A program made the translations under genes and the position numbers. From Verrucomicrobiota bacterium (GTDB lineage Bacteria > Verrucomicrobiota > Verrucomicrobiia > Opitutales > Opitutaceae), in contig JACTNC010000043.1 of the NCBI GenBank assembly GCA_014584295.1, forward strand, positions 1 to 36,593: a stretch of 36,593 bases of DNA. Direction: 5' to 3'. Every line of letters begins with the position of its first letter. Position 1 is the first letter of the stretch. Below are positions 31,236 through 36,593 of this stretch, piece by piece. The notes beneath the pieces were generated by a model. That model was given only the letters and a program-made list of their open reading frames with translations, did no database searches and was not told where the DNA came from.

Positions 31236-32088
31236 GGTTCACGGTCTCCAGTTGCTTGAAACGAGGATTCCTGACATCGATTTCAGGATTGAGAAAGGCT
31301 TTGACCACCGGATCGCTGCTGTTCTTCAGTGCTTCCGGTTTCTCCACGGCCCTCAGGCGGCCCTGATGCACCAGCGCCACGCGGTCGGAAATCGTCAGCG
31401 AAAGAGCGCGGTCGTGCGAAACCACCACGGTCGTGACGGAGATCTCCTCCTTCAGCGTGGCAATGATCTCCGCAATCGTCGCACTCATGAGCGGATCAAG
31501 TTCGCTGGTCGGCTCGTCGTAGAGGATCAACTGCGGCTCCATCACCAGCGCGCGCGCGATCGCAACCCGCTTCTTCATGCCACCCGACAGCTCGGACGGA
31601 AACTTGTGAGCGGCATTTTCGATCGACAGGATCTTCAGCGCACGCATGACGCGATCGCGGATCTCCGGCTTGGGACAGAGCCGATGTTCCAGCGGATAGA
31701 GCGCAAGATTGTCATACACGCTCTGCGAATTGAAAAGGGCCCCACTTTGGAAAACCAAGGCGACCGCAAAACGATCCCGGGTCTCCGGCAGGATGGGATC
31801 ATAGCCATTGATCTTCACGGTGCCAGATGTCGGCGACTCCAGCCCGGCGATATGCCTGAGCAACACGGTTTTTCCTGATCCGCTCGGTCCCATGATCGTG
31901 AAGATCTCGCCGGGCTTCACATCGACACTGACATCGATCAGAACCTGTTGGCTTCCGTAGGTCTTGGACAGCTTTTCCACGTCGATACGAACGGCGTTGC
32001 GGTCATCACGCACAAGCACCGGCCGGCGCGGTTTCTGGGTCATCTTGCCCCGTGGAGCAGAGGGTGACGAGGGAGGAGGCGTGCTCAT
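31228..32088 (-). CDS. mlaF: ABC transporter ATP-binding protein (MlaF-like)
   Basis: 286 residues. Walker A GPSGSGKTVLLRHIAGLE, Q-loop VFQSGALFNSQSVYDN, signature LSGGMKKRVAIARALV, Walker B LILYDEPTSELDP and H-loop VVVSHDRALS are all present. The Asp-Arg-Val-Ala style C-terminal region and an N-terminal extension (about 25 residues, Pro/Arg-rich) are as in MlaF of the retrograde lipid transporter. It powers the MlaE permease. ATGA-type 4-base overlap with mlaE, and 8-base overlap with mlaD, show a tight operon. Confidence 0.93.
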   Translation of the reverse strand: MSTPPPSSPSAPRGKMTQKPRRPVLVRDDRNAVRIDVEKLSKTYGSQQVLIDVSVDVKPGEIFTIMGPSGSGKTVLLRHIAGLESPTSGTVKINGYDPILPETRDRFAVALVFQSGALFNSQSVYDNLALYPLEHRLCPKPEIRDRVMRALKILSIENAAHKFPSELSGGMKKRVAIARALVMEPQLILYDEPTSELDPLMSATIAEIIATLKEEISVTTVVVSHDRALSLTISDRVALVHQGRLRAVEKPEALKNSSDPVVKAFLNPEIDVRNPRFKQLETVNHD

Positions 32089-32837
32089 GAAAGGGCCTTG
32101 GTGATGAAGTAGTCCAGCGTGAGAATCGCAATGAGCGAATACACGACCGACTTGGTCACGGCGAATCCGATTTCACGCGGCCCTCCCCGCGTTCTCAGGC
32201 CCGTGGTGCACGCGATCAGCATGATCACAAAACCGAAGATCTCCGCCTTGATCAGGCCATCCATCACATCACCGACAGACAGGTACTGCTTCAGGTTCTG
32301 AAAGTACATCTCCGTCGGCACACCGATCATTTTCACCTGTGCGCTGACGATTGCGCCTCCAAACCAGCCGATGATGTTGCCCATCATGGTGAGCAGGGGC
32401 ATGACCAGCAGCACGGCAAGCAGCCGCGGCAGGACAAGCAGCCGGGCCGGCGGAATGTTCATGGTGACGAGCGCATCAATCTCACCCGAAACCTTCATCG
32501 AGGCCAGTTCGGCGGTCACCGCCGATCCCACGCGGCCGGCGAGAAGGATCGCCACCATCACGGGTCCGAGTTCGCGGGCCATCGACTCGCCGACAAGCGT
32601 CCCTATGAGCTGCTTCGCCCCGAAATCACGCAGCGTGATGCCGGCTTGAAGGGCGAGAACCGCCCCAATGAAAAAGCACAGGATCGCAACGATCGGCAGG
32701 GTCGTGTAACCGACCAGATATCCCTGTTCGGAGACGCGCTTTAGGATGCGCGGTGCGGCAGGAAGCGAGACAAAGGCCTTCCCCGCGAGGAGAAGCGCGC
32801 TGCCCAGGGCTTCGAGAAGGGCGGTGATGCGTTTCAT
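32085..32837 (-). CDS. mlaE: MlaE-like ABC transporter permease
   Basis: 250 residues with five to six membrane helices. VGYTTLPIVAILCFFIGAV, LALQAGITLRDFGAKQLIG, LGPVMVAILLAGRVGSAVTA (the MlaE signature region, with ELASMKVSGEIDALVTM) and GFVIMLIACTTGLRTRGGPR are typical. It is the inner-membrane component for phospholipid transport. Its start overlaps the stop of the WPF-repeat gene by 4 bases (ATGA), and its stop overlaps mlaF. No periplasmic MlaC homologue is seen in the window. Confidence 0.93.
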   Translation of the reverse strand: MKRITALLEALGSALLLAGKAFVSLPAAPRILKRVSEQGYLVGYTTLPIVAILCFFIGAVLALQAGITLRDFGAKQLIGTLVGESMARELGPVMVAILLAGRVGSAVTAELASMKVSGEIDALVTMNIPPARLLVLPRLLAVLLVMPLLTMMGNIIGWFGGAIVSAQVKMIGVPTEMYFQNLKQYLSVGDVMDGLIKAEIFGFVIMLIACTTGLRTRGGPREIGFAVTKSVVYSLIAILTLDYFITKALS

Positions 32838-34414
32838 GGTTCGATGGCGGGTGTCCGCCTGGCTCTTTCAGAATTGGATTCACCTACAAACGGCCGCCAG
32901 CCGCGATCGGAATCTCGTTTGAATCCAAACAGACCGAACAACAGCGAAATGCGCCGACCCACAGAGGTTCGGGTGTCACTGTACAAGGGTCCGATATGAA
33001 ATTCGCTCGCCAGTTTCGCCGGTTCGCGGTGATACGTGATGGCGTCCCAAAGGACAGAGTGGCGCACTTCGCCGTCGGGTTGATGATCGTAACGGTACAG
33101 CGCAAACAGCGGTGACCAGTTGATACGCGTGGGTCGGTTCTGCGGAAGAAAAACCTCCAGAGGGCTTAGCACCTGGACCTGCCGCCTACCGGCTCCGTTG
33201 TCCCACACAGAAGCCAGCGGCCATAGGTGGGCCTTGATCGCATGCGGTGCGGACGGGTTTCTCGCGCTCCTTTGTTCCGTTGCGTTGTAGAGAAAATAGA
33301 AAAACTGCGTCTTCGTCTGGTCCACATCGCCCTCGTGGGTTGAGAGTCGCCGCCAGAGCGGCCAGAGCACCCATTCCTTGTCGACGCCCTTGATCACCGA
33401 CCGCGTATAGAAGGGCGCCCAGCGGTTCACCACGCGGTCATCGCCCCGGCCTTGAACGAAGAACGGCCAGAAATAGTTCCGTGCATGATAGCGATACGGC
33501 GAGGTACGATCGACGTATCCAAAAAATGGCCACAGCCAGGTTTCGCTGCGGTATCCATCGCTGCGATCGCGCGCATAGAAGGGCAGGATGCCGAACTTCT
33601 CATCCGGCTGCTGCTTCTCCAGGCCGGACTGGTTGTTGTAATAGAAGGGCCACAGCACAAACTGCTCGCGGTACACCCCCGGTTTTTGCCGCCCACCAAA
33701 GAGCGGCCAGAGTTCGAATCCCGAATGCCCATCGCCACTCACCGTCTTGATGAAGGGCCAGGGGGTTGTCGTCGTGGTCACACCCCTCTTCTCAAAACGC
33801 CCATAGAGCGGAAACAGGACCCAGGACAGGCGGTCCTGGCCGAAACGCTGCTTCACTTCCCCGGCGATCGGGAAAAATGCACGGTAGTCCAGGGATTCGT
33901 TGCCCGTGCGTCGCGAGAAGTAAAAGGGCCAGATATCGAATCCCCGGTAGGGCACCTCCGCGGGCGATCCCGTACCTTCGCTGCCGGCGGGTGACACACT
34001 GAGATTGATCAAATTCAGGAAGCTCCAGCGGCGCGATCCCGCCATGCCTTTCCTGTAGGTAAAAAACGGATACAAACCATAGGCCTCTTTCAAATTCCCG
34101 GCGGGATCCCGCCGCGTCATGTAGAACGGCCGAAAGCCTGCCACGTTATCCATGCTGCCCGGCACATACTCCGATGGTTGCGGAAGAAGGAAAAAGAGCG
34201 GTCCCATCGCCGTCCACGACTCTGCGCTTGTCGAGGTTTCGTCGGAATACCTCCCCACATAGAAGGGCCAGGCATTTACTTCGCCTCCGCGCAGCCCCTG
34301 AAAAAAAATGCCGCCAAACAACGCGGCAAGAGCCCACGTCGAAACGTGCCGGAAGGCGGCAAGAAAAGGCGTGCGGCTCATGGTGTTCAAGGTGGCATTC
34401 GGTCGTCTCTGCAT
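32834..34414 (-). CDS. WPF-repeat envelope protein of unknown function, coupled to the Mla genes
   Basis: 526 residues from ATG 34414, supported by AGGTGA seven bases upstream; ATG 34381 is an alternative. An N-terminal hydrophobic segment (VSTWALAALFGGIFFQGL, about 24-41) looks like a signal anchor. The rest contains at least 15 short units of the form WPFY, WPFF, FPLY, WPLF, GPLY (for example residues 49-52, 162-165, 201-204, 255-258, 295-298, 316-319, 351-354), spaced 16-40 residues, each flanked by Arg/Asp/Gly turns. Such aromatic repeats suggest an outer-membrane or periplasmic beta structure. I know no described domain. The 4-base overlap with mlaE indicates it belongs to the same operon and so may be an outer-membrane partner of the transporter (inference). 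Confidence 0.85.
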   Translation of the reverse strand: MQRRPNATLNTMSRTPFLAAFRHVSTWALAALFGGIFFQGLRGGEVNAWPFYVGRYSDETSTSAESWTAMGPLFFLLPQPSEYVPGSMDNVAGFRPFYMTRRDPAGNLKEAYGLYPFFTYRKGMAGSRRWSFLNLINLSVSPAGSEGTGSPAEVPYRGFDIWPFYFSRRTGNESLDYRAFFPIAGEVKQRFGQDRLSWVLFPLYGRFEKRGVTTTTTPWPFIKTVSGDGHSGFELWPLFGGRQKPGVYREQFVLWPFYYNNQSGLEKQQPDEKFGILPFYARDRSDGYRSETWLWPFFGYVDRTSPYRYHARNYFWPFFVQGRGDDRVVNRWAPFYTRSVIKGVDKEWVLWPLWRRLSTHEGDVDQTKTQFFYFLYNATEQRSARNPSAPHAIKAHLWPLASVWDNGAGRRQVQVLSPLEVFLPQNRPTRINWSPLFALYRYDHQPDGEVRHSVLWDAITYHREPAKLASEFHIGPLYSDTRTSVGRRISLLFGLFGFKRDSDRGWRPFVGESNSERARRTPAIEP

Positions 34415-34647
34415 TCATGTCACCTGCGCCCCATCGGACACAGGTTACCATGAATAGTTAGGCGCCTAATCAAAAATATATCGGATGCAGAAGGCAATCG
34501 CTTTGTCACTCCACTCAACCCAACTTTGCCGACAAGGTTCCATAAACACCCGAAATTCAATCTGATCGCCCCGCCCTTAAGCTCAATTGATTATGAATTG
34601 CATCGACCATCCCTCTAGTGGATCACCTCATCATCGATTCCATTTCC
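34415..34647. other. divergent promoter region of the Mla operon and rsmD
   Basis: 233 bases. The left half is AT-rich with a perfect palindrome TTAGGCGCCTAA (34458-34469), 44 bases upstream of the WPF gene. The right half contains no clear signals except the GTG at 34618 and ATG at 34648 of rsmD. Confidence 0.6.
34458..34469. promoter_or_regulatory. 12-bp palindrome, possible operator
   Basis: TTAGGCGCCTAA is perfectly symmetric and directly upstream of the AGGTGA ribosome binding site and start of the WPF-repeat/Mla operon. A TTGATT -35-like hexamer overlaps its upstream side on the minus strand. An operator role is only a suggestion. Confidence 0.3.
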
Positions 34648-35235
34648 ATGCGTATTAGCGGTGGTATTGCAAAAGGCGTGCCGCTTTCGGTGCCGGCCGG
34701 CGATGCCGTTCGCCCTGCCACCGATGGGTTGCGCCAGGCTCTCTTTTCAAGCCTCGGGGCACGCGTCGAGGGAGCGAAATTTCTCGACCTGTTTGCCGGC
34801 AGCGGTGCCTACGGCCTTGAGGCCTTGAGTCGCGGAGCCACCCGCGGTGTCTTTGTCGAGTGCAGCCCGCGCAGCCTCGCCTGCCTGCGACGCAATCTGC
34901 TGGCCGTGGCAAAATCACTGGGAAAGTCCGCAGACCAACTCGCAGCCATTTCCTCGGCGGATGTCGGCGTCTGGAAGCCCCACGCTGGCGATCCGCCCCC
35001 GGATCTGATCTTTGTGGATCCGCCCTATGACTCGATCGCGGGACTTGCTCCCGCACTGCTCGGGCGCCTTGCGGGATGGGTCGATCCCGCAAACGACCCA
35101 TTGCTGTTTTTTGAAACCCCCGGAGAGGTCTCAATCGTATCCGATGAATGGATACAATTCAAGCGACTCGGCGGCACCAAGCCTCGCCAGCCCGGCATCT
35201 CTGTTTTCCGCCTGCGCCCGCCAGCTTCCGGTTGA
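34648..35235 (+). CDS. rsmD: 16S rRNA (guanine966-N2)-methyltransferase RsmD-like
   Basis: 195 residues from ATG 34648 (MRISGG is the usual RsmD beginning; the frame extends to GTG 34618). Motifs: RISGGIAKGVPLSVP, AVRPATDGLRQALFSSL, FLDLFAGSGAYGLEALSRGA and the catalytic LIFVDPPYDS (consensus DPPY). RsmD methylates N2 of G966 in 16S rRNA during small-subunit assembly. Length matches (about 198 in E. coli). The gene is convergent with rsmE, another 16S methyltransferase, with 46 bases between stops. Confidence 0.92.
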   Translation: MRISGGIAKGVPLSVPAGDAVRPATDGLRQALFSSLGARVEGAKFLDLFAGSGAYGLEALSRGATRGVFVECSPRSLACLRRNLLAVAKSLGKSADQLAAISSADVGVWKPHAGDPPPDLIFVDPPYDSIAGLAPALLGRLAGWVDPANDPLLFFETPGEVSIVSDEWIQFKRLGGTKPRQPGISVFRLRPPASG

Positions 35236-35281
35236 ATTGACAAATCAAACGCGGCTCGGGTTAAAACAAAGTTCTCGTCTT

Positions 35282-36028
35282 CTACATCCGCCCCTGTCGC
35301 GCAGCGACAATTCCGAGTGCCACCACCAGGGCAGTCTCAGTGCGGAGTACCGGTTCGCCGAGATGCACCAGCGAAAATCCATGCGCGCGCAGGGAATCGC
35401 GATCACTCGCTCCCCAGCCGCGCTCGGGACCCAAGGCCAGGCACACCGGACGCCTAGGCTCAATTTCCACCTCCCCAAGCCGCATGTCCGCCTCGTAGTT
35501 GTCGAGCGCCAGCAATTTTGGGCTTGGTCCATTCTCCAACGCCAATGTCCCACCAGACTGTTCGCGAGCGGCCTCTTGCAACGATTTTGTCCACGTCACC
35601 TCCGGGATCCGCGTGTCAAACGCCTGAGCAGCACCTGCGAGAAGGTGACGCCTCCACTCTCCCGATGACCATAGCGTGCTGGCCGCGTAATTGGGATCAC
35701 TGCGTTCTGTAGAAACAAAATGCAGCGTGCTCACCCCTAGCGTCGCCGCCTCCATCAGAATTTTGCGCGCCGTCTGCGGCCGCGGCAGCCCGATCATCAG
35801 CGTCAGGGGCACGCGGGGAGGCAGGGTTGCTCCCCAGTGGAATTCGAGTTCGAGATGGCCGCCGGTGATGCTACGCACGACGGCCTTACCACGCGGCCCG
35901 TTTACCCGGCCGACATCAAAGGAATCGCCCTCCCGCCGCCGCAGCACATCAAGCACATGCACTGCACGCGCGTCCGCGCGCGGCAGGGGCGACTCCGTTT
36001 CCGTCGTTTCAAAGAGGACAAGGTTCAC
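35282..36028 (-). CDS. rsmE: 16S rRNA (uracil1498-N3)-methyltransferase RsmE
   Basis: 248 residues from GTG 36028; the frame reaches ATG 36103 with a possible AAGGT ribosome binding site, but the additional 25 residues are unlike the family N-terminus. The N-terminal PUA-like part has RAVHVLDVLRRREGDSFDVG; the SPOUT domain has LMIGLPRPQTARKILMEAAT, GVSTLHFVSTERSD, LALGPERGWGASDRDSLRAH and LGEPVLRTETALVVALGIV. The GPERGW and LRTETA knots are typical of RsmE, which methylates U1498 of 16S rRNA. It is convergent with rsmD. Confidence 0.92.
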   Translation of the reverse strand: MNLVLFETTETESPLPRADARAVHVLDVLRRREGDSFDVGRVNGPRGKAVVRSITGGHLELEFHWGATLPPRVPLTLMIGLPRPQTARKILMEAATLGVSTLHFVSTERSDPNYAASTLWSSGEWRRHLLAGAAQAFDTRIPEVTWTKSLQEAAREQSGGTLALENGPSPKLLALDNYEADMRLGEVEIEPRRPVCLALGPERGWGASDRDSLRAHGFSLVHLGEPVLRTETALVVALGIVAARQGRM

Positions 36029-36176
36029 AACAAATCGGTTTGCAACTCTATGCAGCGAGGTTGTCTGCACCGGCGCCCATCGACAAGAACGGCATGATTG
36101 CATCCTGCCTACCTTTGTGCTTTCTCCGAGCAGGCTTGACGTCCGCAGCCGCCTCGAAAAGCGTGATGCCGCCTTT

Positions 36177-36250
36177 GCGGGTGTAGTTTAGTGGTAAAAC
36201 TCCTCTCTTCCAAAGAGGTATCGTCGGTTCGATTCCGTCCACCCGCTCCA
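36177..36250 (+). tRNA. tRNA-Gly(TCC), CCA encoded
   Basis: The acceptor GCGGGTG (36177-36183) pairs with CACCCGC (36240-36246), followed by T and an encoded CCA. The D-stem is GTTT/AAAC, the anticodon arm CCTCT-CTTCCAA-AGAGG with anticodon TCC, and the T-arm GTCGG-TTCGATT-CCGTC. The T-stem has a T-T mismatch at its second pair. This tRNA reads GGA and GGG/GGU by wobble. Confidence 0.93.
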
Positions 36251-36593
36251 AGATCGTAAGCCACGGGGAATAGGTAACTTAGAAAAACGCACACCCCAGA
36301 AAAGGGTGATTTCTTCCAACAAACTTCCAACAGCGCCTGTTGGTTTACTTGGTTTGTAGGATTCCACCGGCCGCCATTTCACACAACAAACAGGCGGGAA
36401 TTTCGGATCCCTCATCCCTCCGGGGTCTCATGGACTCCGGAAACCCTTGGCGCCGTCTACCAGGGCGGGAACGGCCGGGGTTTACCGGCTACCTATCGCC
36501 GAGAAACCGCAGGTCAGAGGCGATTCACTAAAAATGTGAAAAACTCGGCGAGTTTTTTCCGAACCGGCGGGATCGGTGTTTCGCATGAGTCTC
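36251..36593. other. intergenic region downstream of tRNA-Gly
   Basis: About 340 bases to the window edge. Apart from a hairpin at 36539-36557 I see no gene. Antisense frames across the tRNA are the well-known spurious translations. tRNA 3' ends often serve as attachment sites, but no integrase or repeated tRNA end is visible here. Confidence 0.5.
36539..36558. terminator. terminator-like hairpin
   Basis: AAAAACTC (36539-36546), loop GGC, GAGTTTTT (36550-36557) and one more T. It is symmetric, so it could act on both strands. It lies near the window end and its gene is not visible. Confidence 0.5.

Noticed and set aside
36048..36415. Minus-strand frames with GGRNRTDD and WSGWTESNRRYLFG
   Set aside because: These are the familiar spurious translations of the antisense strand of a tRNA gene, not proteins.

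Overview
The window looks like chromosomal DNA from a GC-rich member of the Verrucomicrobiota, most likely Opitutales/Opitutaceae. The evidence is a secreted protein with a VPDSG-type C-terminal sorting tail, DUF1080 and secreted TIM-barrel isomerase proteins, a Tat-exported Gfo/Idh/MocA oxidoreductase, outer-membrane proteins (OmpLA-like, DUF481), a complete Mla lipid-transport set, and few Shine-Dalgarno sequences. The taxon is inferred from gene content only.

Layout. 1-9.9 kb: a truncated CDS end, the VPDTG-tail protein, DUF1080 protein, O-methyltransferase, tagatose/psicose-epimerase-like TIM barrel, OmpLA-like phospholipase, rmuC and a large TMTC-like membrane/TPR protein. 9.9-13.05 kb: an accessory patch with several interspersed repeat families, a 152-bp MITE/REPIN-like element, an Mrr-type restriction endonuclease and a 68-residue two-helix membrane protein. 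13.05-16.4 kb: an OppA-type lipoprotein, then a gene on the opposite strand that I read as a prokaryotic STING receptor with two N-terminal membrane helices (TM-STING), then a small secreted protein. 16.4-19.9 kb: circularly permuted ATP-grasp plus alpha-E gene pair and an OGG1-like DNA glycosylase. 20-29.2 kb: DUF481 outer-membrane protein, an RlmI-like methyltransferase overlapping a SIS-domain gene, an Agl23-like membrane protein, a secreted TIM barrel, ppnP-like, cyclophilin, Gfo/Idh/MocA and DUF2726 genes. 29.3-36.6 kb: a LuxR regulator with a degenerate receiver, a four-gene overlapping operon (WPF-repeat protein, mlaE, mlaF, mlaD), rsmD, rsmE and tRNA-Gly(TCC).

Most of the window is ordinary housekeeping and envelope metabolism. 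The most notable item is the STING-like gene at 14780-15637. Its soluble domain has the STING helix motif and the pocket residues reported for bacterial c-di-GMP-binding STINGs, but no CD-NTase (cGAS-like) gene is in the window. It lies between two housekeeping-type genes on the opposite strand, 2.7 kb from Mrr and its repeat-rich patch. It may be an orphan STING working with a cyclase elsewhere or with the cell's own c-di-GMP. The second notable item is the undescribed WPF-repeat protein translationally coupled to the Mla genes.
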